Shown here in pieces: positions 35,747-44,855 of a DNA stretch of 64,000 nt. The stretch spans positions 248,001 to 312,000 of the forward strand of contig NZ_AP012330.1 in assembly GCF_001025215.1 (NCBI RefSeq), written 5' to 3'. This stretch comes from Bifidobacterium pseudocatenulatum DSM 20438 = JCM 1200 = LMG 10505 (GTDB lineage Bacteria; Actinomycetota; Actinomycetes; Actinomycetales; Bifidobacteriaceae). The position numbers and the translations under genes are program-made. The notes under the pieces are model-generated. The model searched no databases. It saw nothing but the letters and a program-made list of their open reading frames with translations, and had not been told where the DNA came from. The first letter of the stretch is position 1, and the number at the start of each line of letters is the position of its first letter.

Positions 35747-38437
35747 ATGAGCACCACACTGGAAACACCGATTTCATCAATCGAGAGCAACCGCCGCAGA
35801 GTCGGCGCGCTGAAATCGCTTGGTGTGGTGTCAGTTGGCGACGCCCTGACCTATTATCCGTTCCGCGTAACCGATCCGGTTCCTGCGCGCTCACTGCATG
35901 AAGCGAAAATCGGGGAGAAAATGGCGTTCGCCGCGCATGTGCTCGAAACGCGCGTTTTCCCCATGGCACGTCGAGGCTTCCGCCTGATCGCAACAGTCAC
36001 GGACGACGATTTCGCAGCGCGTCGCAACACCCCAAAATCGTTGGCGTCGCTGGTCTTCTTTTCGTATCGCAAATCGTATGTTGACTGGGTGCAGCGCAAA
36101 CTGCACGCGGGAGCGCTGCTCGTCGTCGCAGGCGAGCCAAGCGTGTACGACAATCGTCTGCAATTCACGCATCCCGACCTGCTCACCATCAATCCCGTGC
36201 AATCGCAGTCGGAAAACGGGGAATGGAACGACGGTTTCGGCGATCCTGCGAATCCGCCTCTCGGCAATCTGAAATACGATGCGCAAACGATCGACGAAGC
36301 GCTGAAACGAGTTTGCCGTCCACGACCGGTATATCATGCAACTTCGCGAATTTCCAGCGAACATATTCATGAATCGGTATTGAAATATATGGATGCGTTG
36401 CGCGGAGCCGAATATTTGGTAACGCAAAATGCAGGGAATTTCTTAGATAATCCTACGCAAGAAGGGGATTTTGATATTCCCCAAATTGATCGAGAAATAC
36501 AGATTAAAGTACTCGGTAATGCTATTCCCGATATTATTCCGGAAGATTTTCGTGAGGAATATGGGCTTATGCATCGTGCTGAGGCATTCATGGCGATTCA
36601 TGATCCGGTTGATCGCAAGAATTTCGATAACGCCTTGCAAACGTTGCGATATGAGGAAGCGCTGATCTGCCAGACCGCGCTCGTCAAATCACGCGATGCA
36701 TCGCGCAAATCCAAGGCTACCGCATGCCCTGAAACGCGGTTGAAAGACGATTTCATCGCGTCGCTGCCATTCGCCCTTACGAACGGCCAACAGCAGGTCA
36801 TCGCCGATATTTCCGCCGATATGGCGCACGATTACCCCATGCAACGATTGCTGCAAGGCGAGGTCGGTTCCGGTAAGACCGTGGTCGCGGTTGCTGCCAT
36901 GATGCAGGCCGTCGGATCAGGCGGCCAGGCCGTGCTTGTAGCGCCAACGCAGGTTCTTGCCGAACAGCATTATGCGAGCATTTCCACAATGGTATCCAAA
37001 CTGGGAAAAAGCGACGCAAATTCGAGTGATAATCAGAAAAATCTAGATGATGCCAATGCGCGGCGAAGCAATAAACGGTCCGCGCAAAGTTCGAAAGATG
37101 GGGAATTCGACGCAAAAACAATTCACAATAATGCTGTGGATAAAGGTGTACAACTTGCAGACCTTCTTGATTTGGCCGCATCTGATGATGTGGAAACCGG
37201 ATTTTCCGGCAAAGGAAACGATATATTTGGCACAAAAGATGGGGAGATTCCTGTATTTCTTCTCACGGGAAGTATGCGACTTGCCGAACGTCGTCGCGTG
37301 CTCGCAGCAGCCGCATCGGGCATGCCCTGTATCGTCGTGGCGACGCACGCCGCATTTTCCAAGAGTTTCCAGGCGCCAAACCTCACCTTGGCGGTGATCG
37401 ACGAACAGCACCGCTTCGGTGTGGAACAGCGCGAATCGTTGAATTCCAAGGGTTCTACGGCGCCTCATCTGTTGGTCATGACGGCCACGCCGATTCCGCG
37501 CACCGCAGCCATGACCTGGTTCGGCGATCTCGACATTTCCTCGCTGACCGAACTTCCCGGCGGCCGCAAGCCGATTCGCACATTCGTGGTGCCGGAAGAC
37601 AATGCGTCGTTGATGGGTGAAATGTTTGCCCTGATTCGCAAGCGCATCGACGCGGGGGAACGTGCCTACGTGGTCTGCCCGCGCATTGACGCCGATGCCG
37701 AAGATGCGGACGGCGCGCTGGCGGCGTCAGCGGCTTCAGGCTCGGAAACCGCAGGTTCGTCGGCCGCGGCTTTTGACGACGCCTACGATCTTGGCGAAGA
37801 CGACGACCGGCGCGCACAACGCCCCCCGTTGCATTCCGTGGCGGAAATCGTGGAGCGTCTGCAATCGCTGCCGCAGTTCAAAGGCATTCGATTCGCCACG
37901 TTGACCGGGCGTGACGATGACACCACAAAATCGCAGGTCATGGCCGATTTTGAATCCGGCATAACGCCGATTCTGGTGGCGACCACGGTGATCGAGGTCG
38001 GCGTGGACGTGGCGAAAGCCAGCTGCATCGTGATTTTCGATGCGGACCGGTATGGGCTTTCGCAATTGCACCAGTTGCGTGGGCGCGTCGGCCGAGGCGG
38101 CACCGATTCGGGGGCTTTCCTGATTTCGCGTGCGCCCGCGGACAGTGATGCCGCCCGCCGTCTTGACGTGATTCAGGGCACGTTGGATGGTGCCGAAATA
38201 GCGCAGGCCGATTTGGAATTCCGCGGCGCCGGCGACGTGCTCGGCGACGCGCAATCTGGCGGAAAGTCAGGTTTGAAGCTGCTTCGTGTGGTTAAGGATG
38301 TGAAGATTATTGAGCATGCGCGGGTTGAGGCTACGAGGCTTGTCGCTCAGGATCCTGATTTACTCGAACATGTGCAGTTGGCCGGGGCGGTGCTTGATTT
38401 CACGCGCGGCAATGAAACGTTCCTGACCAGTAATTAG
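35747..38437 (+). CDS. recG: ATP-dependent DNA helicase RecG
   Basis: Remodels stalled replication forks and Holliday junctions. The 896-residue protein is longer than typical RecG (about 680-750). An N-terminal wedge/OB region is followed by helicase motifs: Walker A GEVGSGKTVVA near residue 371, the DExH box VIDEQHRFGVEQR near 551, MTATPIPRT, and late motifs VATTVIEVGVDV and QLRGRVGRGGTDSG. Extra length comes from an AT-rich, Ser/Asp/Asn/Lys insert of about 80 residues between motifs I and II (near 418-499) and an acidic Ala/Ser insert near 650-690. GGGGAG lies about 11 bases before the ATG. rsmD follows 44 bases later. Confidence 0.94.
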   Translation: MSTTLETPISSIESNRRRVGALKSLGVVSVGDALTYYPFRVTDPVPARSLHEAKIGEKMAFAAHVLETRVFPMARRGFRLIATVTDDDFAARRNTPKSLASLVFFSYRKSYVDWVQRKLHAGALLVVAGEPSVYDNRLQFTHPDLLTINPVQSQSENGEWNDGFGDPANPPLGNLKYDAQTIDEALKRVCRPRPVYHATSRISSEHIHESVLKYMDALRGAEYLVTQNAGNFLDNPTQEGDFDIPQIDREIQIKVLGNAIPDIIPEDFREEYGLMHRAEAFMAIHDPVDRKNFDNALQTLRYEEALICQTALVKSRDASRKSKATACPETRLKDDFIASLPFALTNGQQQVIADISADMAHDYPMQRLLQGEVGSGKTVVAVAAMMQAVGSGGQAVLVAPTQVLAEQHYASISTMVSKLGKSDANSSDNQKNLDDANARRSNKRSAQSSKDGEFDAKTIHNNAVDKGVQLADLLDLAASDDVETGFSGKGNDIFGTKDGEIPVFLLTGSMRLAERRRVLAAAASGMPCIVVATHAAFSKSFQAPNLTLAVIDEQHRFGVEQRESLNSKGSTAPHLLVMTATPIPRTAAMTWFGDLDISSLTELPGGRKPIRTFVVPEDNASLMGEMFALIRKRIDAGERAYVVCPRIDADAEDADGALAASAASGSETAGSSAAAFDDAYDLGEDDDRRAQRPPLHSVAEIVERLQSLPQFKGIRFATLTGRDDDTTKSQVMADFESGITPILVATTVIEVGVDVAKASCIVIFDADRYGLSQLHQLRGRVGRGGTDSGAFLISRAPADSDAARRLDVIQGTLDGAEIAQADLEFRGAGDVLGDAQSGGKSGLKLLRVVKDVKIIEHARVEATRLVAQDPDLLEHVQLAGAVLDFTRGNETFLTSN

Positions 38438-38481
38438 TTTGGTGCGATTAATTAATCGCCTGGCACGCTAGAGTGGTGCGT

Positions 38482-39084
38482 ATGCGCGTAATTTCAGGAC
38501 GATTCAAAGGCGTTGCATTGACCACGCCGAAAGCGGGCACTCGACCGACCACCGATCGCACCAAAGAGGCGATTTTCTCGCATCTCGATTCATGGGGAGT
38601 GTTGGACGATGCCCGCGTGCTCGATTTGTTTGCAGGAACCGGCGCTTTGGGCATCGAAGCATTGAGCCGTGGCGCACGAGAGCTGGTGGCGGTGGAATCA
38701 TCCGCTCCGGCGGCCGCATTGATCGCGCAGACGCTGACCGCGTTGAAACATAACCGTTCGTGGGAACATGGCATGAGTGCCCGCGTGGTGAAGGCGCGCG
38801 CGGAAAAATACGCGGCTTCAGCTTCGGCCGTTGAACCGTTCGACATGGTGTTCATCGACCCGCCGTACGCCTTCGAAACGAATGATTGCAACCATCTGCT
38901 CGCCGATCTTGCCAGCCGTGAACTGACTTCCAGCAACACGGTGATCATGCTGGAACGATCCACCCGTTCCGAAGAGCCCACGGCTCCAGAAAACTGGGAA
39001 ATCACCGATCGGCGCGATTATGGCGAAACCGCCGTCTACTACATTGAACCCAGCGAGCCAATCTCAGATAACGGTCAGCAATAA
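38482..39084 (+). CDS. rsmD: 16S rRNA (guanine966-N2)-methyltransferase
   Basis: S-adenosylmethionine-dependent methylation of G966 of 16S rRNA. The 200-residue protein shows the start MRVISGRFKG, RPTTDRTKEAIFSHL, the AdoMet loop LDLFAGTGALGIEALSRGA and the catalytic motif IDPPYAF. Tandem GTG codons at 38473 and 38476 lie in frame upstream, but the ATG at 38482 gives the standard start. The pairing with recG is seen in other actinobacteria. The stop codon falls inside the hairpin shared with trmD. Confidence 0.93.
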   Translation: MRVISGRFKGVALTTPKAGTRPTTDRTKEAIFSHLDSWGVLDDARVLDLFAGTGALGIEALSRGARELVAVESSAPAAALIAQTLTALKHNRSWEHGMSARVVKARAEKYAASASAVEPFDMVFIDPPYAFETNDCNHLLADLASRELTSSNTVIMLERSTRSEEPTAPENWEITDRRDYGETAVYYIEPSEPISDNGQQ

Positions 39085-39120
39085 TCGCAAGAAAAAACTT
39101 GCGATTATTCCGCGTAAAAA
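39080..39120. terminator. bidirectional terminator between rsmD and trmD
   Basis: AATAATCGCAAG (39080-39091) pairs perfectly with CTTGCGATTATT (39098-39109) around six A residues. It overlaps the rsmD stop codon (39082-39084) and lies between convergent genes; T tracts are weak in both directions. Confidence 0.55.
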
Positions 39121-39134
39121 CAAGCGTTTAAAAG

Positions 39135-40019
39135 CTAGCGTTTGCGCGGATGGGCGGCGGAAACCTCCCAACCGAGCGCCATCAAGGTCTTGCGATCGGC
39201 CTTGTCGAGCTTGGCGCAATCCAACGCTTCGATCAGGTCGGGACGCAACTCATTGGTTTTCTCGAGCGCCTCATCGCGGCGGAAACGATCCACTTTCGCA
39301 TGATTGCCGGAAAGCAGCACGTCCGGAACCTTGATGCCACGCCATTCCGCGGGCTTCGTGTACTGTCGGTGCTCCAACAGCGCGTTCTCGCCCGTATACG
39401 ATTCCTCAACAATCGAAGCGGCATTGCCCATAAAACCGGGCAGCAGCCGCGTGATCGCCTCCAACATGACCGACACTGCGACCTCGCCGCCGTTCAACAC
39501 GTAATCGCCGATCGAATATTCGCGCACGTCAATGCCTTGCGCGCGGTAATACTGCGGAATGCGCGCGTCATACCCTTCGTAACGGCCGCAGCCGAACAGC
39601 AGATGATCGGCATGGCTCAGTTCCGTCGCATCCTGTTGTGTGAACAGCGGGGCGGAAGGATTCGGAAAAATCAGCACAGGACCTGCGGAAGATTGTGCAG
39701 TGTCGGAATCTGCAGTATCGCAAGAATCGCCAGTATCGAAGGAATCCGCAGAATCCTCAATATTTTCCGTATTTTCGATTACCGCAGGCTCAAGCTGCAG
39801 CAGCTCGTCGAGGCATTCGCTCCACACTTCCGGCTTCATCACCATGCCTGCGCCACCGCCGACAGGAGTGTCGTCGACGGAATGATGTACGTCGTGCGTC
39901 CAGTCGCGCAGATTGTGCGCGGTAACCTCCACAAGCCCTTTCGACTGCGCTTTGCCGAGCAGACTGAGGTTCAGCACTTCAAAATATTCCGGGAAAACAG
40001 ACACGATATCGATCTTCAT
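39135..40019 (-). CDS. trmD: tRNA (guanine37-N1)-methyltransferase
   Basis: Methylates G37 next to the anticodon with AdoMet, preventing frameshifts. The 294-residue protein starts [16 protein letters not shown] and has the trefoil-knot motifs [12 protein letters not shown] and [14 protein letters not shown], then [19 protein letters not shown]. An acidic Ser/Asp/Thr insert of about 35 residues (positions 77-112) separates the early domain from the knot and makes the protein longer than usual. No clear ribosome site precedes the ATG. A terminator-like hairpin and a perfect stem CCTGCCA/TGGCAGG (40041-40056) lie between it and rimM. Confidence 0.95.
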   Translation of the reverse strand: MKIDIVSVFPEYFEVLNLSLLGKAQSKGLVEVTAHNLRDWTHDVHHSVDDTPVGGGAGMVMKPEVWSECLDELLQLEPAVIENTENIEDSADSFDTGDSCDTADSDTAQSSAGPVLIFPNPSAPLFTQQDATELSHADHLLFGCGRYEGYDARIPQYYRAQGIDVREYSIGDYVLNGGEVAVSVMLEAITRLLPGFMGNAASIVEESYTGENALLEHRQYTKPAEWRGIKVPDVLLSGNHAKVDRFRRDEALEKTNELRPDLIEALDCAKLDKADRKTLMALGWEVSAAHPRKR

Positions 40020-40059
40020 AATGTTCAGAATACCGGGATGCCTGCCAAGTGGCAGGAAA

Positions 40060-40094
40060 CATAAAAAGTGGGCACTGGATTCCAATGCCCACTT
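40060..40094 (-). terminator. terminator-like hairpin after rimM, before trmD
   Basis: On the minus strand AAGTGGGCA (complement of 40086-40094) pairs with TGCCCACTT (complement of 40066-40074) and is followed by TTTTTAT. It lies 58 bases after the rimM stop, upstream of trmD. It would limit read-through within the rpsP-trmD cluster. Confidence 0.7.
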
Positions 40095-40152
40095 GAATGG
40101 ATATGTGATCGAAAGCGCGTAATCATGAATGCTTACGCAGGATCGCAAACGA

Positions 40153-40752
40153 TCACAGTCCCGGAATAAGACCTCCAGGCGGATCGAGGGTCAGATAGCC
40201 CTCTTCGAGGTCGATGTCCGGCACGAGCTCGTCCACGAATGGCACAAGCGCGCTGTTCTCAACCACAACGCCGTCGGCATCCTTCACCGGATTGGCGAGA
40301 CGAATCTTCAGCAGCCATTGGGCCACTTCTATCACGTCAACGACTTTGCCGACCACCACGCCCGGTTCGAGACCAAGCATATTGTCTTCAGCCAGTCGCG
40401 CCTCAAGACCGATGAGGTCTTTCGGATACCACTCGTCGGCTTCAAGCATGTCTTCCGGATCGTCCGCCTCGCCATACAGCACAATGCCGTTGGCTGCTTC
40501 GGACTGGTCGCGGTTGTCAATGCCTTCGAACTTGATAATCCAACGGTTTTTGAAGGTACGGGAGTTCTCCACCACATACTCTTCTTCGCCGTCTTTCGTG
40601 TACAACACAGCACCGGGAGCGAACCGGTATTCCGGTTCGTCCGTAAAGATCTGCACGGTGACTTCGCCTTTGAGCCCCTGCGCACGCCCGATACGACAGA
40701 CCCTCAGCAGCTCGGGCTGTTGAGGGTCGTCAGAATGCATATCACGCACCAC
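40153..40752 (-). CDS. rimM: 16S rRNA processing protein RimM
   Basis: Assembly factor for the head of the 30S subunit, 199 residues. The N-terminal RimM domain begins [19 protein letters not shown], and the C-terminal PRC-barrel contains DLIGLEARL and [18 protein letters not shown]. The frame opens with two GTG codons (40752), and an ATG at 40740 is also possible; neither has a strong ribosome site. It lies 9 bases after the khpA stop and belongs to the rpsP-khpA-rimM-trmD cluster usual in actinobacteria. Confidence 0.95.
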   Translation of the reverse strand: MVRDMHSDDPQQPELLRVCRIGRAQGLKGEVTVQIFTDEPEYRFAPGAVLYTKDGEEEYVVENSRTFKNRWIIKFEGIDNRDQSEAANGIVLYGEADDPEDMLEADEWYPKDLIGLEARLAEDNMLGLEPGVVVGKVVDVIEVAQWLLKIRLANPVKDADGVVVENSALVPFVDELVPDIDLEEGYLTLDPPGGLIPGL

Positions 40753-40761
40753 GCTAGGATC

Positions 40762-40995
40762 TCACCTGCGCACGTCCATGATGTCGACGCGCACCTTGTG
40801 GTCGGACAGTGCCTGCACCACGGCACGAATCGCATTTGCCGTGCGTCCGCTGCGTCCGATGACGCGACCGATGTCTTCCGGGTTGACGCGCACGCGAATG
40901 AGTTCGCCACGCGCGTTCTCATGGGACTTCACCGAAACGTCGTCGGGAAAATCGACGATGTTCTTAATCAGATGTTCCACAGCCTGGGCGAGCAT
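40762..40995 (-). CDS. khpA: KH-domain RNA-binding protein KhpA
   Basis: Small RNA-binding protein of 77 residues that in other Gram-positives partners KhpB and acts on cell-length and RNA stability. The type II KH motif is visible as DIGRVIGRSGRTANAIRAVV, with the GxxG loop GRSG. The ATG at 40995 gives the usual MLAQAVEHL start; a GTG at 41001 overlapping the rpsP stop (GTGA) is an alternative. Position directly between rpsP and rimM is conserved widely. Confidence 0.95.
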   Translation of the reverse strand: MLAQAVEHLIKNIVDFPDDVSVKSHENARGELIRVRVNPEDIGRVIGRSGRTANAIRAVVQALSDHKVRVDIMDVRR

Positions 40996-40997
40996 GA

Positions 40998-41447
40998 TCA
41001 CTCAGCTTCCGCAGCCGGCTCTTCAGCCGGAGCTTCCTCGGTAGCGGCGGCTTCGGCTTCAGCCTTGGCCTTGGCGTCAGCTTCGGACTTTGCAGCCTTC
41101 AGCTTCTGAGCCTGAGCCTCAACGGCCTCAACGCGAGCGGCGGCATCCGGGCCGGCCTCAACGGTCTTCAGGGTGCCTTCAGCACCGTCAAGGCCCTTGA
41201 ACTTCTGCCAGTCACCGGTGATCTTCAGCAGGTTCAGCACCTGCTCGGTCGGCTGAGCGCCAACGCCGAGCCAGTACTGAGCGCGCTCGGAATCGATAAC
41301 GATGGTCGAAGGCTGGGTGTTCGGATTGTAGGTACCGATCTCTTCGATGGCGCGGCCATCACGCTTGGTACGGGAATCCATGATCACCACGCGGTAGAAC
41401 GCGTAGAACTTCTTACCCATGCGCTTCAGACGAATCTTGGTTGCCAA
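40998..41447 (-). CDS. rpsP: 30S ribosomal protein S16
   Basis: Small-subunit ribosomal protein of 149 residues. The first 85 residues are classical S16 ([28 protein letters not shown]). The rest is an Ala/Glu/Lys extension of about 60 residues, common in actinobacteria and possibly helical. No ATG gives the family start. A TTG at 41447 follows AGGAG by seven bases and yields [11 protein letters not shown], so a TTG start is assigned. First gene of the khpA-rimM cluster. Confidence 0.94.
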   Translation of the reverse strand: MATKIRLKRMGKKFYAFYRVVIMDSRTKRDGRAIEEIGTYNPNTQPSTIVIDSERAQYWLGVGAQPTEQVLNLLKITGDWQKFKGLDGAEGTLKTVEAGPDAAARVEAVEAQAQKLKAAKSEADAKAKAEAEAAATEEAPAEEPAAEAE

Positions 41448-41875
41448 AATGGCTCTCCTTGTATAACTAGGGGTGTGCGTTTCGTTTTCTGTGTGGGGCA
41501 CGGAATCCGAAACCCACATGTTCCTCACGTCACGCGATAGTTAGAGGGCCTCGCGCGCGCGAATAACTTACCAAGTATAACCGTGGGGTACGGACGGATG
41601 GGTCTTAGGATGTTTCCCGCTCTATGCGACTTTCCGAATCCGTGCAAAACCGGGAAGTCGTTTGTCTGATTCTGCGGAAACGGTCAATTATGCGGCGAAT
41701 GTGATGCCTTGAATGACCGAATCGGCAGAATCGGACATTTGCTGGCATTCGTGAGATGTTTGCGTGGGTCTACATGGCGGAATCGTCGGAATCAGGCAGG
41801 CTGGCTACACTTGGAGGTTCCGAGTTTGCGTATGTCCGTTCGGAGTGAACGGTTTGCATAGGGGGAGTTGCCTGA
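41448..41875. other. gap between rpsP and the EEP-family gene, with a decayed family B pair
   Basis: This region must hold the rpsP promoter, though no convincing boxes were found. Two degenerate family B units begin at 41663 (TGTCTGATTCTG) and 41714 (ending GAATCGGACA at 41737), again 51 bases apart. The 20 bases near 41551-41570 are almost only G and C. No gene is supported. Confidence 0.5.
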
Positions 41876-42910
41876 ATGATTATCGCGCTTTGGATTGCGT
41901 TGATTATTTGCGTTGTATGGATTGCGCTTGGCGAGATGCCGGCTGGTTGGGATGGCCATTTGCCGCTGCCGTACTTGATTGCGTTGATTCCGTTGCTGTG
42001 GATTCCGACGCTTGTGATCGCCGTCGCCGGTTTCGCGTTGCATGAGTCGGCTCTCGGGGGAGTCGCTGCGGTGGTCTGTCTTGCGTCGCTGCTGCGCAAA
42101 ATCGCATATTGGATGGAAAATCTTAATTCTCCCAATACTGCGCAGAGGGTTGCCGAAAAACTTGCGGAAAAGCGTGAAACATCTCGTGAAACAGGCAATG
42201 AAGCTGTTACGGAATCCGCGAAACATGGCCGTTTCCGTGTGATGACGCTGAACTGCCGATTTGGTCGCGCCAACGCTGCGGCAATCGTCAGTGCGGTCAA
42301 AAAACATGATATTGCAGTACTTGCATTGCAGGAATTGACGGACGATCTGGTTGCGCAATTGGACGCTTCGGGATTGTCTGATTTGCTTCCGTACCGTCAG
42401 TTGGGGGAGAGCAAGGGAACGGACAATGGCGGATTCAACGGTGTGTGGATTCGTATTGAACCAAGCGACATGTCTCCGGTCACTGCGGTGATTCCCGCGG
42501 CCGACGTGCCGGGCGTGTGCTTCCCGATCGATTCGATGCGCGGCATCACGTTTGTTTCGGCACATCCGAAGTCTCCGATGCGCGGATGCAGGGAATGGTC
42601 CGCCGGCATCATCGGTTTGGGGGAGTTGGCGACCACTCAGAAGCAGGGCGACATCACCGTTGTGTTGGGTGATTTGAATTCCGGTACCGATCATCCAAGC
42701 TTCCGCAAGCTGCTGAATGCGGGCTTCAAGGATGCGGCCTTGTGCGAGGCGAAGGGCCGTCATGCCACGTTCCCATCATGGCTGCCGTGGCCGCGCATCA
42801 TTCTCGACCATGTGCTTTTCACCAAGGGATTGGACGCTTCCGACGTGAGTTCGTTCTGCGTTGAAGGTAGCGATCATCTTGCGCTTGCTGCCACGTTGAC
42901 GTTGAAGTAG
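41876..42910 (+). CDS. endonuclease/exonuclease/phosphatase-family membrane protein
   Basis: A 344-residue protein with two or three N-terminal hydrophobic helices (MIIALWIALIICVVWIAL and LIALIPLLWIPTLVIAVAGF), then a linker and an EEP domain facing, by inference, outside. EEP motifs seen are MTLNCRFGRAN, ALQELTD (metal Glu), VSAHPKSP, VVLGDLNSG and the final GSDHLALAATL (catalytic Asp-His). The substrate is unknown; relatives are nucleases or phospho- and sphingomyelinase-like hydrolases. GGGGGAG lies 8 bases before the ATG. It stands alone and converges on ffh. Confidence 0.87.
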   Translation: MIIALWIALIICVVWIALGEMPAGWDGHLPLPYLIALIPLLWIPTLVIAVAGFALHESALGGVAAVVCLASLLRKIAYWMENLNSPNTAQRVAEKLAEKRETSRETGNEAVTESAKHGRFRVMTLNCRFGRANAAAIVSAVKKHDIAVLALQELTDDLVAQLDASGLSDLLPYRQLGESKGTDNGGFNGVWIRIEPSDMSPVTAVIPAADVPGVCFPIDSMRGITFVSAHPKSPMRGCREWSAGIIGLGELATTQKQGDITVVLGDLNSGTDHPSFRKLLNAGFKDAALCEAKGRHATFPSWLPWPRIILDHVLFTKGLDASDVSSFCVEGSDHLALAATLTLK

Positions 42911-42965
42911 TTGATGGCGATTATAAGGTAGTCGATTCAGCTGAAAACAGCTGATTGGAGTACGC

Positions 42966-43008
42966 AAAAAGGGGATGCGATTCGTCTTGAATCACATCCC
43001 CTTTTTAT
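42966..43008. terminator. bidirectional terminator between the EEP-family gene and ffh
   Basis: AAAAAGGGGATG pairs with CATCCCCTTTTT (42966-43006), with an inner GATTC/GAATC stem. A and T runs on each side suit both convergent genes. Confidence 0.88.
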
Positions 43009-43034
43009 ACGTTACCGTTTTCGCGTCGCTTGCT

Positions 43035-44684
43035 TTAGTGCAGCAAGCCGGACAGTCCGCCGCCAAAGTTCGGCGGCAGCTCACCGGCATCGCCCATCAA
43101 GTCTTGCAATCCGGCGGGAAGTGCAGGATTCTGCGGCTTCTTGGCAAAAGCGGAACCGCCGGAAGACTTACCGTCGGAGTTCTTGCCGGCAAGCTTGTCG
43201 CGCAATGCCTTCTCTTCAGCCTCGCGCTTCATCGGATTGCCGGACTTACCGCCCTTCTTCTTGCCCTTCTTGCCTTTACCCTTGCCTTTGCCCCCGCCCA
43301 TGGCAGGGCCGCCAAAGCCAGGCATGCCAGCGCCGGCCTTGTTGCTCATACGCTTCATCATCTTCGCGGCCTGCTCGAAACGCTGCAACAGCGCGTTCAC
43401 CTGCGAAACGGTCACGCCGGAACCGTAAGCGATACGAGCTCGACGAGAACCGTCAATAATCGAAGGATCACGACGTTCCGCAGGAGTCATCGAACGAATA
43501 ATGGCCTCAGTACGATCGATTTCCCTCTCGTCGAACTGCTCAAGTTCTTTACGATGCGCGGCCATACCCGGAATCATGCCAAGCAGATTCTTCATCGGAC
43601 CAAGCTTGCGCACCTGCTGCAGCTGATCGAGGAAATCATCCAAACCAAAGGAACCATCGGAAATCTTGATGGCGGCCTTACGAGCCTCTTCCTCATCGAA
43701 CTGCTTCTGCGCCTGCTCGATCAGGGTAAGAATATCGCCCATATCGAGAATGCGGGAAGCCATACGATCCGGGTGGAAAACCTCGAAATCCTTCAGACCT
43801 TCGCCAGTGGAAGCGAACAGAATCGGCTTGCCGGTAACGGAGGCGACCGAAAGCGCGGCACCGCCACGGGCGTCGCCATCAAGCTTCGAAAGCACCACGC
43901 CGGTGAAGTCCACGCCCTCATCGAACGCCTTCGCCGTCTGCACGGCATCCTGACCGATCATCGCGTCGATTACGAACAGGATTTCGTTCGGCTGCACGGC
44001 GTCGCGAATATCGCGAGCCTGCTTCATCAGCTCTTCGTCAACGCCGAGACGGCCTGCGGTATCGATGATGACCGTGTCGTACAGCTTCTGCTTGGCCAGC
44101 GCAACAGCGTCACGCGCCACCTTCACCGGATCGCCGGTGGTCAGACCCGGGGAAGCAACGGCTTCGCCACCGTCGGACTGCACGCCCTTTTCCGGAGCGT
44201 ACACGGGCACGCCTGCACGTTCGCCAACCACCTGCAGCTGCGTCACTGCGTTCGGACGCTGCAAATCGGCCGCGACCAACAGCGGAGTGTGGCCGGAATC
44301 CTTCAGCCAGTAGCCGAGTTTGCCTGCGAGGGTGGTTTTACCAGCACCCTGAAGACCGGCGAGCATGATGACGGTCGGCGGATTCTTCGCAAAATTCAGC
44401 GGTCGGTCAACGCCAGCGCCAAGCACGGCCGTCAACTCTTCGTTGACGATCTTCACGACCTGCTGGGCCGGATTCAGCGCCTGGGAAACCTCGGTGCCGA
44501 GCGCACGCTCGCGGATTCGGCCGGTGAAGGAACGCACCACGTCGAGCGCCACGTCGGCGTCGAGCAGCGCGCGGCGGATTTCGCGGATCGTACCATCGAT
44601 ATCAGCCTCGGAAAGCTTGCCTTTGCTCTTCAGATGCTTGAACGCATTCGAGAGCCTATCTGTCAAAGAACTAAATGCTGCCAT
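43035..44684 (-). CDS. ffh: signal recognition particle protein Ffh
   Basis: GTPase that with 4.5S RNA delivers nascent membrane proteins to FtsY. The 549-residue protein has an N domain starting AFSSLTDRLSNAF, the G domain with LAGLQGAGKTTLAGKL near residue 113, DTAGRLGVDEELM, TKLDG-equivalent SKLDGDARGG, and a Met-rich M domain (MKRMSNKAGAG). The C-terminal tail, with Gly/Lys runs, is longer than usual. GAGGG lies 5 bases before the ATG at 44684. cysS lies upstream on the same strand, separated by a hairpin. Confidence 0.96.
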   Translation of the reverse strand: MAAFSSLTDRLSNAFKHLKSKGKLSEADIDGTIREIRRALLDADVALDVVRSFTGRIRERALGTEVSQALNPAQQVVKIVNEELTAVLGAGVDRPLNFAKNPPTVIMLAGLQGAGKTTLAGKLGYWLKDSGHTPLLVAADLQRPNAVTQLQVVGERAGVPVYAPEKGVQSDGGEAVASPGLTTGDPVKVARDAVALAKQKLYDTVIIDTAGRLGVDEELMKQARDIRDAVQPNEILFVIDAMIGQDAVQTAKAFDEGVDFTGVVLSKLDGDARGGAALSVASVTGKPILFASTGEGLKDFEVFHPDRMASRILDMGDILTLIEQAQKQFDEEEARKAAIKISDGSFGLDDFLDQLQQVRKLGPMKNLLGMIPGMAAHRKELEQFDEREIDRTEAIIRSMTPAERRDPSIIDGSRRARIAYGSGVTVSQVNALLQRFEQAAKMMKRMSNKAGAGMPGFGGPAMGGGKGKGKGKKGKKKGGKSGNPMKREAEEKALRDKLAGKNSDGKSSGGSAFAKKPQNPALPAGLQDLMGDAGELPPNFGGGLSGLLH

Positions 44685-44797
44685 AATGTCCCTCAGTCTA
44701 GCCGTCCCGCGGGAAATTTCGCATTCCAATTAATGGTGTTGATGATGTTCGGTTGATATTCGGTGAGATGCTTGATGCTATTTGCATGAGAAATGAC

Positions 44798-44835
44798 AAT
44801 CCCGTCTCTTCCAATAGGAGAAGACGGGATTATTG
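44798..44835. terminator. hairpin between cysS and ffh
   Basis: AATCCCGTCT (44798-44807) pairs with AGACGGGATT (44822-44831), with an inner CTTCC/GGAG pairing. It lies just downstream of the cysS stop on the minus strand; T-rich sequence follows weakly. Confidence 0.65.
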
Positions 44836-44855
44836 CTTATTAAGAGCGCTGCGGA

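Noticed and set aside
41876..42910. Restriction or toxin nuclease role for the EEP-family protein
   Set aside because: Membrane helices and the lack of a partner methylase or antitoxin gene do not support it; the EEP family is too broad to assign a substrate.
42975..44756. 593-codon open frame antisense to ffh
   Set aside because: Ffh motifs on the minus strand are complete; the plus-strand peptide is Leu/Arg/His-rich without any family feature.
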